This document shows positions 8,458-17,310 of a stretch of 64,000 nt of DNA, piece after piece (position 1 is the stretch's first letter; each line of letters opens with the position of its first letter). Location of the stretch: assembly GCF_002968575.1 (NCBI RefSeq), contig NZ_PVBM01000001.1:124001-188000 (forward strand), written 5' to 3'. The translations under genes were made by a program, and so were the position numbers. Origin of the DNA: Neorhizobium huautlense (GTDB lineage: Bacteria; Pseudomonadota; Alphaproteobacteria; Rhizobiales; Rhizobiaceae). A model generated the notes under the pieces. It did not search any database. It had not been told where the DNA came from and saw nothing but the letters and a program-made list of their open reading frames with translations.

Positions 8458-9669
8458 ATGGCCAAACAAAAAGTAGCGATGCTGACCGCCGGAGGCCTTG
8501 CGCCCTGCCTCTCATCCGCCGTGGGCGGACTGATCGAGCGCTATAACGATATCGCGCCGGAGATCGAGATGATTGCCTACCGCTCCGGATACCAGGGCGT
8601 ACTCCTGGGCGACCGCATCGGCATCACGGCCGATATGCGGGAGAAGGCGCATCTGTTGCATCGCTATGGCGGCTCGCCAATCGGCAACAGCCGCGTCAAG
8701 CTGACAAACGCCGCCGACTGCGTGAAGCGCGGCCTCGTCAAGGAAGGAGAAAATCCTCTCAGGGTCGCCGCCGAGCGCCTTGCCTCCGATGGCATCACCA
8801 TCCTGCACACCATCGGCGGGGACGATACCAACACCACCGCAGCAGACCTCGCCGCCTATCTCGGTGCGAACGGCTATAATCTGACGGTGGTCGGGTTGCC
8901 GAAGACGGTCGACAACGACGTCGTGCCGATCCGACAATCGCTCGGCGCCTGGACGGCCGCGGAGGTGGGGGCGCATTTCTTTGACCACGTCTCGAACGAA
9001 CAGAGCGCCGCTCCTCGCACACTTGTGATCCACGAAGTGATGGGGCGTCATTGCGGCTGGCTTACCGCCGCCACTGCACGGGCCTATATCCAGAAGACCA
9101 AGGACAATGAATATGTCGAAGGCCTGATGATGAACTCGGAGTTGAAAAACATCGATGGCATCTATCTTCCTGAAATGGCCTTTGACATCGACAAGGAAGC
9201 CGCCCGGCTGAAGGACGTGATGGACAAACGCGGTTTCGTGACCCTTTTCGTTTCTGAAGGAGCCTGTTTGGACGCGATCGTCGCCGAGCGGGAAGCCGCC
9301 GGCGAGACGGTCAAGCGTGACGCCTTCGGTCACGTGAAGATCGACACGATCAATGTCGGCAACTGGTTTCAGAAGCAGTTCGCAGCACTTCTTGGCGCCG
9401 ACCGCTCCATGGTGCAGAAATCCGGTTATTTTGCACGTTCGGCCGCTGCCAACGCCGCTGATTTGATGCTGATCAAAGGCATGGTCGATCTGGCGGTAGA
9501 AAGTGCCCTGAACAAGGTCTCGGGCGTGACCGGTCATGACGAAGACCAGAACGGAAAACTGCGGACGATCGAATTCCCGAGAATCAAGGGTGGAAAACAT
9601 TTCGATCTGACGGCAAAATGGTTCGGCGAAGTGATGGACCATATCGGTCAACCCTTCGAAGCTGCTTGA
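8458..9669 (+). CDS. pfp: Pyrophosphate-dependent 6-phosphofructokinase
   Basis: Phosphorylates fructose 6-phosphate reversibly using PPi, 403 residues, cytoplasmic. Two positions mark the PPi type: GGDDT (120-124), where the second Asp replaces the Gly of ATP enzymes, and PKTVDND (148-154), where Lys replaces the Gly of PGTIDND. The start is secure, with AGGAGG ahead of ATG. Many Rhizobiaceae lack a functional ATP-type phosphofructokinase and use the Entner-Doudoroff route, so this reversible enzyme may work in the gluconeogenic or pentose-phosphate direction. The next gene starts 46 bp downstream. Confidence 0.95.
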   Translation: MAKQKVAMLTAGGLAPCLSSAVGGLIERYNDIAPEIEMIAYRSGYQGVLLGDRIGITADMREKAHLLHRYGGSPIGNSRVKLTNAADCVKRGLVKEGENPLRVAAERLASDGITILHTIGGDDTNTTAADLAAYLGANGYNLTVVGLPKTVDNDVVPIRQSLGAWTAAEVGAHFFDHVSNEQSAAPRTLVIHEVMGRHCGWLTAATARAYIQKTKDNEYVEGLMMNSELKNIDGIYLPEMAFDIDKEAARLKDVMDKRGFVTLFVSEGACLDAIVAEREAAGETVKRDAFGHVKIDTINVGNWFQKQFAALLGADRSMVQKSGYFARSAAANAADLMLIKGMVDLAVESALNKVSGVTGHDEDQNGKLRTIEFPRIKGGKHFDLTAKWFGEVMDHIGQPFEAA

Positions 9670-9715
9670 TACAAGACGATTGACGAGCGCCTGGGGGCGT
9701 TCGGGAGGAAGTGGA

Positions 9716-10351
9716 ATGACGGCTGATATCTGGCTCGCTTTTGCCGCGACCGCGATTTTTTTTGTCCTTCTCCCGAGCCCTCTTGCTTGTCTTACTGCCA
9801 GCTTCTCTCTCCAGCGTGGCCGCCGTACCGCGGTCGCCACCCTGCCCGGCCTGGCGCTTGGGTTGACGACGGCCCTGCTGCTGGCGAGCGTGCCGGTCGC
9901 AATTGCGGCTCTTTATGCCCCGCGGCTGATGGAAACGATTTCCTGGATCGGCCTTGGCTACCTAATGCTCTATATATTGTGGTCCTATCAGGATCCGAAA
10001 ATCACCGGCCCCATGGCCGACAACGACAACCTGCCGGAATGTCGTCGCGCGCGGATTTTCGGCTGCCTCTTCGGTCAATCCGCATTCACTCTTCGCTACG
10101 CGCTCGTGCTTGCCGCCATACTTGCGCAGTTCATCGATCTCCAAACTCCAATTTTGCTTCAGCTTCTTGAAATGCAGGCAATCTTTCTCGTCTGCATGAT
10201 AATCGGTGGCGCCGTCCACGTGCTGCTGCCGCGCCGCGTTCTCGGCCGGAAACGCAATGCTGCAAACCTCAACCAAGCCTCACGCAAGCCCCAGACGCGA
10301 TTCATATCGCGACGTGCGGTCACGGCCGGTTATCGCCGGATTGCGGCCTAG
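9716..10351 (+). CDS. LysE/RhtB-like membrane protein
   Basis: Integral membrane protein of 211 residues with about five hydrophobic helices (roughly 4-24, 40-60, 67-85, 118-138, 146-168) and a basic C-terminal tail. The beginning matches the LysE/RhtB amino-acid exporter layout, including the P-x-P-rich first loop (LLPSPLACL) and RGRRTAV, but the middle is degenerate and shorter. I chose ATG 9716 because GGAGGAAG lies just ahead; an upstream in-frame start at 9680 has none. Substrate unknown. It may be co-transcribed with pfp. Confidence 0.7.
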   Translation: MTADIWLAFAATAIFFVLLPSPLACLTASFSLQRGRRTAVATLPGLALGLTTALLLASVPVAIAALYAPRLMETISWIGLGYLMLYILWSYQDPKITGPMADNDNLPECRRARIFGCLFGQSAFTLRYALVLAAILAQFIDLQTPILLQLLEMQAIFLVCMIIGGAVHVLLPRRVLGRKRNAANLNQASRKPQTRFISRRAVTAGYRRIAA

Positions 10352-10451
10352 GCCTCACCGTCTTGTCGGACGCTGCCCAATAGGTTAATGAAACTAGATA
10401 TTCGGTAGCGGTTCGGCGGGCTGGGGTAACCAAATTCATGAAAGAAACCCA

Positions 10452-11522
10452 ATGGCGATAATCCGATTTCTCGGCCGTGGAACGGCCGTGGCCTGCGCCA
10501 TGTCTTCGGTTCTCGCTTCCTGTTCAAGTGTTGAACGGGAACCCAAACTTGCCGCGACTCAGAGCCAAGCCCCGACAAATACTTCTGTAGCCGGTGCGGT
10601 TCAGACCGCCTCCGCGGATGGGCAGTTGGCCGTCCAGTACAAGTCGGATTTGCCGGTTGGTCAGCAGGCACAGGCCGCGGGTGCACAGCCGACTGTCGCT
10701 CTCGCCAAGACGTCACGGCTTCCGGTTCCTGTTCCGATGGCCGCAGAAGCGGCCTCGGTCCAGACGGTAGCGATGGCATCTGCAACCATGGCGCCGTTAG
10801 TTGCCTTGGCACCCGCCCCGAGCGCCGCGACGGCGTTAATACCTGGCAAGACCACCTCGACCCTTGTGGCAGCAGCATCGCCCGCAACCTCGACGATCCT
10901 CGCATCCAGCAAGGGCGGACGGCTGGCCGTTCCGGCCGTAGCCCCCGCCGTTTCAGAAGGCAGGATCCAGCCGGTGGCGGCCCAAGCGATCGCATTGGAC
11001 GAGCCCGAACTGACACCGGATATGGTGGCGCTGCAATCGGTCGTACCCACGCCGCGACCGGACACGTCGACACTTGCCTATGCCGCTCAACCAAGGGCCG
11101 TCGCCGCACTTTCGGCGATGGAATTTCCCCCGGCACCCGGCGATCCGCTACCGACCACCGCGGCTGCGGCACCTGCGGATTTAAGCAAGCTCATCAAGCG
11201 TTACGCAGGACTGTACGGCGTGCCGGAATCGCTGGTACACCGCGTCGTGCATCGGGAAAGCAAATACGACCCCAAGGCCTATCACAAAAACGGCTATTGG
11301 GGCCTCATGCAGATCAAATATTCGACTGCCAAGTCCATGGGTTATGAAGGACCCGCTTCGGGTCTGCTCGACGCTGAAACAAACCTGAAATACGCGATCA
11401 AATACCTGCGTGGCGCCTGGCTGGTCGCCGACAACAAGAACGATAATGCCATCAAGCTCTACGCGCGCGGCTACTATTACGATGCCAAGCGCAAGGACAT
11501 GCTGCACGTTCTTGAAAAGTAA
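10452..11522 (+). CDS. Lipoprotein lytic transglycosylase (SLT domain)
   Basis: Outer-membrane-anchored muramidase. A lipobox LASC places the lipidated Cys at residue 24. Residues 25-240 form a long Ala/Pro/Val/Thr-rich low-complexity spacer. The SLT domain (about 241-356) carries catalytic Glu269, GLMQI (284-288) and the ETNLKYAIKYL helix. The core is strikingly similar to the SLT protein at 5660-6304, including MGYEGPxxGLxDxETN. The long spacer probably lets the enzyme reach the murein layer from the outer membrane. It ends 17 bp from the convergent serine hydrolase. Confidence 0.92.
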   Translation: MAIIRFLGRGTAVACAMSSVLASCSSVEREPKLAATQSQAPTNTSVAGAVQTASADGQLAVQYKSDLPVGQQAQAAGAQPTVALAKTSRLPVPVPMAAEAASVQTVAMASATMAPLVALAPAPSAATALIPGKTTSTLVAAASPATSTILASSKGGRLAVPAVAPAVSEGRIQPVAAQAIALDEPELTPDMVALQSVVPTPRPDTSTLAYAAQPRAVAALSAMEFPPAPGDPLPTTAAAAPADLSKLIKRYAGLYGVPESLVHRVVHRESKYDPKAYHKNGYWGLMQIKYSTAKSMGYEGPASGLLDAETNLKYAIKYLRGAWLVADNKNDNAIKLYARGYYYDAKRKDMLHVLEK

Positions 11523-11530
11523 TGGCAATT

Positions 11531-11552
11531 GGCGGCGCCTTAGGGCGCCGCC
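11531..11552. terminator. GC hairpin between convergent genes
   Basis: A perfect nine-base stem GGCGGCGCC / GGCGCCGCC with a TTAG loop spans the stop codon of the serine hydrolase gene. There is no T tract on either side, so it may act as a weak or Rho-assisted barrier between the converging transcripts rather than a classical terminator. Confidence 0.4.
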
Positions 11553-12874
11553 GTCACCTTTATGATCTCTGCAACAAGCATCGACGGATCATAGCGCTCC
11601 GGCGTCAGGCCAAGCCGCACGACCACAAGGTCGAGCGATGGAATGACGATGACGTTCTGTCCGTCATGGCCGTCCAGGATGAATGTATCGGCGGGCAGAC
11701 CCTTACCGGCGACCGGCAGCCAGGTCTGCATCCTGGAATAGCGGCCGTTCGAGGTCCGGTTCGGCTGGCGCATCGCTTCGACGAAGCCTTCCGGCAGGAT
11801 CCTGTTACCGTTCCAGACGCCGTCCCGCACCAGCAGCAGTCCCAATCGCGCCCAGTCCCACGCAGTCGCATACATGTAGGAGCTGCCGACGAAAGTACCG
11901 GTGGCATCGACCTCCAATACCGCGCTTGCCATTCCCAACGGTTCGAATAGCGCCTTTCGCGGATAGGCAAGCGCCGCTTTCTCTTCCAGCCGGCTCATCC
12001 ATATCCGGGAAAGCAGCACACCTGTGCCGGAGGAATAGTTGAAGCGGGTGCCCGGATCGGCCTCAAGCGGCTGATCCGCGGCAAAATTTGCCATATCGCT
12101 CTCAAGATAGAGCATCCGGGTCACGTCCGCGACCGTGCCGTAGTTCTCGTTGAACGCCAGGCCGCTCTCCATCGCCAGAAGGTCGCCGAGGCTGATGTCG
12201 GCACGCTGATCGTTTTGCCATTGCGGTAAGAGCCTTTTATCGTCCGCCGACAGCCGGCCGTCCCGCATCATCGTGCCGATGATTGCCGCAGTGACCGTCT
12301 TGGTCATAGACCACCCCAGAAGCGGCGTGTCCTTCGAAAACCCGGCAGAATAGGTCTCTCCTACGATACGCCCCCCCTTCACGACAACCACCGCCCGCAT
12401 GCCGGCTCCAATGAGATCATCGCGTGAAAGAAAAGGCGCAATTGCCGGATGGGATTCAATTTTTCCGCCCTCCGGCCAAAGGACAGTCTCATCGACGGGC
12501 GTCCGAATAGCCGATGCCGTTTCCACCCGCGGCAATGTTTCCCCATTCGGAGTGACAGTACACCCTAAGCCATCGCGATGGACGGCATCATTGCCGGCAA
12601 AAATGCCGAGCAGCGCGGCATGGACACGTCTTTCGGTCCGATCGACGGACACGTGCATCAGCTTGAGCAGCGGATGGCCCGGCGCCTGGACGTCGACCGC
12701 AAGCACCACGTCAGCGTCCTGTGCGGCGATGAAGACGTTCGAGCAGACGATTTTGGCGGCATAACCGCTTCCGACCCTCAGCAGTTCCGGCGGCATAACG
12801 TAAAGCCAGCCCGCAATTCCGGCGACACTGACCAGGACGGCACCAAAACAAATCTTCGCAATCCTGATCAACAA
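11540..12874 (-). CDS. Membrane-anchored serine hydrolase, class C beta-lactamase fold
   Basis: Penicillin-binding-protein-like hydrolase (444 residues). One N-terminal membrane helix (about 9-27) likely anchors it with the catalytic domain in the periplasm. The SxxK motif is SMTK (Ser189-Lys192), and a YSS motif (NYSSGTG) supplies the Tyr general base; a third HDGQN block near the end is consistent with the HxG position. Family members include esterases, D,D-peptidases and 6-aminohexanoate-dimer-hydrolase-like (NylB) proteins; the substrate cannot be set from sequence. It diverges from btaA. Confidence 0.87.
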   Translation of the reverse strand: MLIRIAKICFGAVLVSVAGIAGWLYVMPPELLRVGSGYAAKIVCSNVFIAAQDADVVLAVDVQAPGHPLLKLMHVSVDRTERRVHAALLGIFAGNDAVHRDGLGCTVTPNGETLPRVETASAIRTPVDETVLWPEGGKIESHPAIAPFLSRDDLIGAGMRAVVVVKGGRIVGETYSAGFSKDTPLLGWSMTKTVTAAIIGTMMRDGRLSADDKRLLPQWQNDQRADISLGDLLAMESGLAFNENYGTVADVTRMLYLESDMANFAADQPLEADPGTRFNYSSGTGVLLSRIWMSRLEEKAALAYPRKALFEPLGMASAVLEVDATGTFVGSSYMYATAWDWARLGLLLVRDGVWNGNRILPEGFVEAMRQPNRTSNGRYSRMQTWLPVAGKGLPADTFILDGHDGQNVIVIPSLDLVVVRLGLTPERYDPSMLVAEIIKVTAAP

Positions 12875-12978
12875 TCGCTTGGTCCCTCATCTTTTGCGCA
12901 TGCATGCAATCAGGATTCTCGCCCCCAAGGAAGCAGTTTTGCTGGCGCAGTGCCCGTTCTGTAGTTCAGCACAGGCCG

Positions 12979-12994
12979 CGTCATCAATCTGTTG
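12979..12994 (+). promoter_or_regulatory. Weak candidate PhoB box upstream of btaA
   Basis: CGTCA and TGTTG half-sites with a 6-base spacer roughly follow the TGTCA-N6-TGTCA direct-repeat form of rhizobial Pho boxes, about 50 bp before btaA. The second half matches poorly. Listed because btaA is known to be phosphate-regulated in Sinorhizobium. Confidence 0.25.
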
Positions 12995-13043
12995 CATGAT
13001 CGGGCTACACGCCCTGCAACTCTGGACTAGGCGGGACTCGATT

Positions 13044-14291
13044 ATGGCGGATATTGCTCAGGAAGCCGGTTTTCGGAAAAACAAGAAGCTCAAGGATGCG
13101 CTTCTGCAGCACAAGGCACTTTCTCGACAGGGTTTTTCAGAGAGGCTTTTCGGGCTGCTGTTTTCCGGGCTGGTTTATCCGCAGATCTGGGAAGATCCGG
13201 ATGTCGACATGGCGGCCATGGAACTGGCTGAAGAGCACTCGATCGTTACAATCGGTTCCGGCGGCTGCAATATGCTCGCCTATCTGTCCCGCGCGCCGAG
13301 GAAGATCGACGTGGTAGACCTCAATCCACATCACGTCGCTTTGAACCGCCTGAAACTGGCCGCCTTCCGCCATTTGCCGGGCCACGGCGATGTCGTACGC
13401 CACTTCGGCATGGACGGCGTTCGCTCCAACAGCACGAGCTACGACAAATTCGTCGCCCCGCACCTCGACACCGCCACGCGCGCCTATTGGGAGAAGCGGT
13501 CCCTCTCGGGCCGACGCCGCATCGGCGTCTTCAATCGCAACATCTACAGAACTGGCCTGCTCGGCCGCTTCATCGGCGCCGGCCATCTGATCGCCCGCTT
13601 GCACGGAACCGACCTTACCGAAATGGCGAATGCCCGCTCCCTGCGCGAGCAGCGGCAGTTCTTCGACCAGAAGATCGCTCCTCTGTTCGAAAAACCCCTG
13701 ATCCGCTGGATCACCAGCCGCAAGAGTTCGCTTTTCGGTCTCGGTATCCCGCCGCAGCAATATGACGAACTCGCAAGTCTTGCCGCCGACGGATCGATCG
13801 CGCCGGTGCTGCGCCAGCGACTCGAAAAGCTTGCCTGCCATTTCCCGTTGCGCGACAACTACTTTGCCTGGCAAGCCTTCGTACGCCGCTACCCAAAGGC
13901 GGAAGAGGGTACGCTGCCGACTTATCTGAAGGCGGAAAACTTTCAGATGATCCGCAAGAATGCCGATCGCGTCACGGTCCACCACGCGAGCTTTACCGAG
14001 CTTCTGGCGCGCAAGCCCGCGGCTTCCGTGGACCGTTACGTCCTGCTCGACGCTCAGGACTGGATGACGGATCAGCAGCTCAACGATCTCTGGACGGAAA
14101 TCGCCCGCACGGCAGCTTCCGGAGCCCGCGTGATCTTCCGCACGGCGGCTGAAAAGACCGTCCTTCATGGCCGGCTGGCGGCTGCGCTACTGGACCAGTG
14201 GACCTATCTGGAAGATCGATCGGCCGAACTGAACTTCCAGGACCGGTCCGCAATCTATGGCGGCTTCCATATCTACGTGAAAAAAGCCTGA
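13044..14291 (+). CDS. btaA: S-adenosylmethionine:diacylglycerol 3-amino-3-carboxypropyltransferase BtaA
   Basis: First step of diacylglyceryl-N,N,N-trimethylhomoserine (DGTS) synthesis: transfers the homoserine part of SAM to diacylglycerol. The 415-residue length and the SERLFGLLFSGLVYPQIWEDP block near the start are characteristic, as is a SAM-binding stretch around SIVTIGSGGCNMLAYL. I start at ATG 13044; the frame is open for 55 more codons upstream but those lack similarity. The stop overlaps the btaB start (TGATG), so both enzymes are made together. DGTS replaces phospholipids when phosphate is short. Confidence 0.95.
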   Translation: MADIAQEAGFRKNKKLKDALLQHKALSRQGFSERLFGLLFSGLVYPQIWEDPDVDMAAMELAEEHSIVTIGSGGCNMLAYLSRAPRKIDVVDLNPHHVALNRLKLAAFRHLPGHGDVVRHFGMDGVRSNSTSYDKFVAPHLDTATRAYWEKRSLSGRRRIGVFNRNIYRTGLLGRFIGAGHLIARLHGTDLTEMANARSLREQRQFFDQKIAPLFEKPLIRWITSRKSSLFGLGIPPQQYDELASLAADGSIAPVLRQRLEKLACHFPLRDNYFAWQAFVRRYPKAEEGTLPTYLKAENFQMIRKNADRVTVHHASFTELLARKPAASVDRYVLLDAQDWMTDQQLNDLWTEIARTAASGARVIFRTAAEKTVLHGRLAAALLDQWTYLEDRSAELNFQDRSAIYGGFHIYVKKA

Positions 14292-14959
14292 TGGCGCAGC
14301 AAATGACAAGCACGTCCCTCCCCGACGAGCATGCAGAGCGGATGGATCGGATGTACCGCTATCAGCGTCACATCTACGACGCCACGCGCAAATATTACCT
14401 CTTCGGTCGTGATCGGGCGGTAGAAGGACTGAACGTCCCGCCGGGAGCGACATTGCTGGAAGTCGGATGCGGAACGGGCCGCAATCTGTTGCTCGCTCAC
14501 CGGCATTATCCGACTGCCAAACTCTATGGCTTGGACATCTCCGCAGCGATGCTCGAAAGCGCCCGAGCGAATTTTCGCGGCAGAGCCGCTGAACCGAACT
14601 TCCAGGTGGCGGACGCCACGAATTTCAAGGCGGAGGAGTTCGGCAGGACGGGCTTTGACCGAATCCTGATTTCCTATGCGCTTTCGATGATCCCGAACTG
14701 GGAAGGTGCAGTCGATGCGGCCTTGGCCGCGCTTGCCCCGAACGGCTCGCTGCATATCGTCGATTTCGGCCAGCAGGAACGCTTGCCCGGCTGGTTCGGA
14801 CGGCTGCTGAAGGCTTGGCTGACGCGCTTCCACGTCACGCCTCGTGCGAACCTGCACGGTGTGCTGGAAAGCAGGCTTGCCGCAGCAGACGCCGACATGA
14901 TCTTCGAAGAGATCGGCTGGGGTTATGCGTGGCACGCGGTGATCCGCCGCCGCGGCTGA
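14291..14959 (+). CDS. btaB: Diacylglycerylhomoserine N-methyltransferase BtaB
   Basis: SAM-dependent methyltransferase that adds three methyl groups to diacylglycerylhomoserine to finish DGTS. The 222-residue protein has SAM motif I LLEVGCGTGRN near 55-65 and the RMYRYQRHIYDATRKYY start typical of BtaB. Translation begins at the ATG overlapping the btaA stop; a longer in-frame start would read back into btaA. It needs three SAM per lipid, on top of the SAM consumed by BtaA, so it draws on the methionine cycle encoded elsewhere in this window. Confidence 0.94.
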   Translation: MAQQMTSTSLPDEHAERMDRMYRYQRHIYDATRKYYLFGRDRAVEGLNVPPGATLLEVGCGTGRNLLLAHRHYPTAKLYGLDISAAMLESARANFRGRAAEPNFQVADATNFKAEEFGRTGFDRILISYALSMIPNWEGAVDAALAALAPNGSLHIVDFGQQERLPGWFGRLLKAWLTRFHVTPRANLHGVLESRLAAADADMIFEEIGWGYAWHAVIRRRG

Positions 14960-15099
14960 TATCCGATCGCTGCGCATGCGGCTGGCAGCCCTCTTGCCAT
15001 AACCGATTTTTTACGACGTTATGACGACATGGCGTTTACGCCTCCTCGTTGCAGATTCGTGAGGCGAGAGGCTTTAGTCGGCATCAACACGGGACTTCC

Positions 15100-15888
15100 A
15101 TGCCTCGGCTCCTTTTGACGTTTCTTGCGACAGCCATGCTCGCAGCCGCCGGCTGCACATCGACCGATTACGATCTGGTGGAGACCTCGTCGGTCAAGCA
15201 GATGAGGTTCAAGGATAACGATCCGCAGGATTTCGGCAGATATCATCCCGGCCGCCACGAAATCCATGGCATCGACCTTTCCAAATGGAACGACGGGGAT
15301 ATCGATTGGGCTCAGGTGAAGGGCTCCGGAGTCGCATTCGCCTTCATCAAGGCGACCGAAGGAAAAGATCGGGTCGACGCCGCATTCGAACGGCATTGGC
15401 GCAACGCCGCCGCATTCGGTATTCCGCACGCGCCTTACCACTTCTATTATTTCTGCTCGACTCCGGAGGAGCAGGCCGATTGGTTCATCGCCAATGTGCC
15501 GAGGCAGTCGACGAAGCTGCCGCCGGTGCTCGACGTGGAATGGAACCACGCCTCGCCGACCTGCAAGCTGAAGCCTGACCCTGCCACCGTGCGCGACGTT
15601 ATGAAGCGCTTCATGGATCGTATCGAACGGCATTACGGTAAGCGTCCGATCATCTACACCTCCGTCGACTTCCACCGGGACAACCTGGTTGGAGCCTTCA
15701 ACGATTATCATTTTTGGGTGCGGTCGGTCGCAGCACATCCCGGTGAAATTTATGCCGGTCGCCGCTGGGCCTTCTGGCAATACACCTCAACGGGCATCGT
15801 GCCGGGCATCCAAGGTCAGACGGATATCAACGTATTTTCCGGCACGGCGAAGAGCTGGAACAACTGGGTCGCATCCGTCAGCAAGTAA
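15100..15888 (+). CDS. GH25 lysozyme-like lipoprotein
   Basis: N,O-diacetylmuramidase-fold protein (262 residues). The lipobox AAAGC gives a lipidated Cys19, predicting attachment to the envelope. The GH25 barrel begins at HGIDLSKWN (Asp59) and continues with FIKATEG (Glu87) and the DVEWN acidic pair expected at the active site; YTSVDF and WAFWQYT blocks complete it. I chose ATG 15100 over an in-frame codon at 15049 because the lipoprotein signal starts there. GH25 enzymes cleave peptidoglycan, so this adds to the murein-processing set in the region. Confidence 0.9.
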   Translation: MPRLLLTFLATAMLAAAGCTSTDYDLVETSSVKQMRFKDNDPQDFGRYHPGRHEIHGIDLSKWNDGDIDWAQVKGSGVAFAFIKATEGKDRVDAAFERHWRNAAAFGIPHAPYHFYYFCSTPEEQADWFIANVPRQSTKLPPVLDVEWNHASPTCKLKPDPATVRDVMKRFMDRIERHYGKRPIIYTSVDFHRDNLVGAFNDYHFWVRSVAAHPGEIYAGRRWAFWQYTSTGIVPGIQGQTDINVFSGTAKSWNNWVASVSK

Positions 15889-16023
15889 ACCTCGACCTGC
15901 CGGCACTCCGACATCTGGCAATATGTGAGCAGTTGCGGTAGAACCTGCCCCGACGCCGCTGCCGCCATTTCCGTCACGATTTTGTCCACATGCGGCGGTG
16001 CTTATTCACATTGGGAACGCCGA

Positions 16024-17226
16024 ATGTCCGCTGTTTTTGTCCGCCGCCTCTTGCTCGCATCCGTTGTCGCCGGCTGCCTTACCTCCACCGCCCTTGCTCA
16101 GACGCCGGCCCCCACGTGCGGAGGTGATCTTTCCACCTTCCTTCAGGGCGTGAAGGCCGAAGCGATCGCCAAGGGTATCCCTGCCGATGCCGCCGATCGA
16201 GCTCTCGCCGACGCGCAGATCGACCAGAAAGTGCTGTCCCGCGATCGCGCCCAGGGTGTCTTCCGCCAAACCTTCCTCGATTTTTCCCAACGCACCGTCA
16301 GTCAGGCGCGGCTCGATATCGGCCGCCAGAAGCTGAAGCAATACGCTGATGTCTTCGCCCGCGCCGAGCAGGAATTCGGCGTCGCTCCGGGTGTCATCAC
16401 CGCCTTCTGGGCCATGGAAACGGATTTTGGAGCGGTCCAGGGCGACTTCAACACCCGCAACGCTTTGGTGACGCTCGCTCATGATTGCCGGCGCCCGGAA
16501 CTCTTCCGTCCGCAGCTTATCGCACTCATCGAGATGGTGCAGCACGGAGACCTGGATCCGGCGACCAATACCGGTGCTTGGGCGGGTGAGATCGGCCAGG
16601 TGCAGATGCTGCCTGAGGACATCATCGCGTTTGGCGTCGATGGCGATGGCGATGGCCATATCAACGTGAAGAACAGCGCCGCCGATGCGATCCTGACGGC
16701 CGCCAAATTCATCCAGAGCCTCGGTTTCAAGGCAGGCCAGCCGTGGGTTCAGGAAGTAACGCTGGCTGAGAACCTGCCCTGGGGGAAATCGGGCCTTGGC
16801 AACGAGATTCCCGCTGGCGAATGGTTCAAGATGGGCGTCGCACCGCGCGACGGCAATACGAGCTTCGGCGATCTGCCGGCGGCTCTTGTCCTGCCGCAGG
16901 GACGAAAGGGGCCAGCCTTCCTCACCTATCCCAATTTCCGCATTTATCTCGAGTGGAACCAGTCCTTTATATACACGACATCGGCGGCCTACTTCGCCAC
17001 CCGCCTGTCCGGCGCTCCGCCCTATCTGAAGGGAACGCCTGAACCCGGCCTCGATGATTCCGGTATGAAGGCATTGCAGGCGAAGTTGCAATCGCTCGGC
17101 CACGATGTCGGAAAGGTCGACGGCATCCTGGGTTCCGGCACCCGCATGGCGGTCCAGAAGGAACAGGCCCGCTTGGGACTGCCGGCAGACGGGTGGCCGA
17201 CCCAGGGGCTGCTTTCGGCACTCTAA
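16024..17226 (+). CDS. Lytic murein transglycosylase, MltB family with peptidoglycan-binding domain
   Basis: Secreted murein hydrolase of 400 residues. A signal peptide (1-25) is followed by the SLT_2/MltB catalytic domain (about 33-325) with catalytic Glu132 in WAMETDFG, the EIGQVQMLPEDI block and TYPNFRIYLEWNQS. A C-terminal peptidoglycan-binding domain (about 340-398) has the usual ALQAKLQSLGHDVGKVDGILG pattern. ATG 16024 was chosen over 15925 because the signal peptide begins there. No lipobox, so it should be free in the periplasm, unlike E. coli MltB. Confidence 0.93.
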   Translation: MSAVFVRRLLLASVVAGCLTSTALAQTPAPTCGGDLSTFLQGVKAEAIAKGIPADAADRALADAQIDQKVLSRDRAQGVFRQTFLDFSQRTVSQARLDIGRQKLKQYADVFARAEQEFGVAPGVITAFWAMETDFGAVQGDFNTRNALVTLAHDCRRPELFRPQLIALIEMVQHGDLDPATNTGAWAGEIGQVQMLPEDIIAFGVDGDGDGHINVKNSAADAILTAAKFIQSLGFKAGQPWVQEVTLAENLPWGKSGLGNEIPAGEWFKMGVAPRDGNTSFGDLPAALVLPQGRKGPAFLTYPNFRIYLEWNQSFIYTTSAAYFATRLSGAPPYLKGTPEPGLDDSGMKALQAKLQSLGHDVGKVDGILGSGTRMAVQKEQARLGLPADGWPTQGLLSAL

Positions 17227-17310
17227 GGCCTGCAATCCCACTGCTCAAGATTCGGGTGGCGGTCGGCTCGTCCTGGCTATATTCCTGCTTCCGATGTGAA
17301 GGAAAATTCC

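Noticed and set aside
8512-9840. 442-codon minus-strand frame opposite pfp
   Set aside because: Shadow of pfp, which has full motifs and a strong ribosome site.
12879-13043. 55-codon N-terminal extension of BtaA
   Set aside because: No similarity to BtaA, and it overlaps the likely promoter region.
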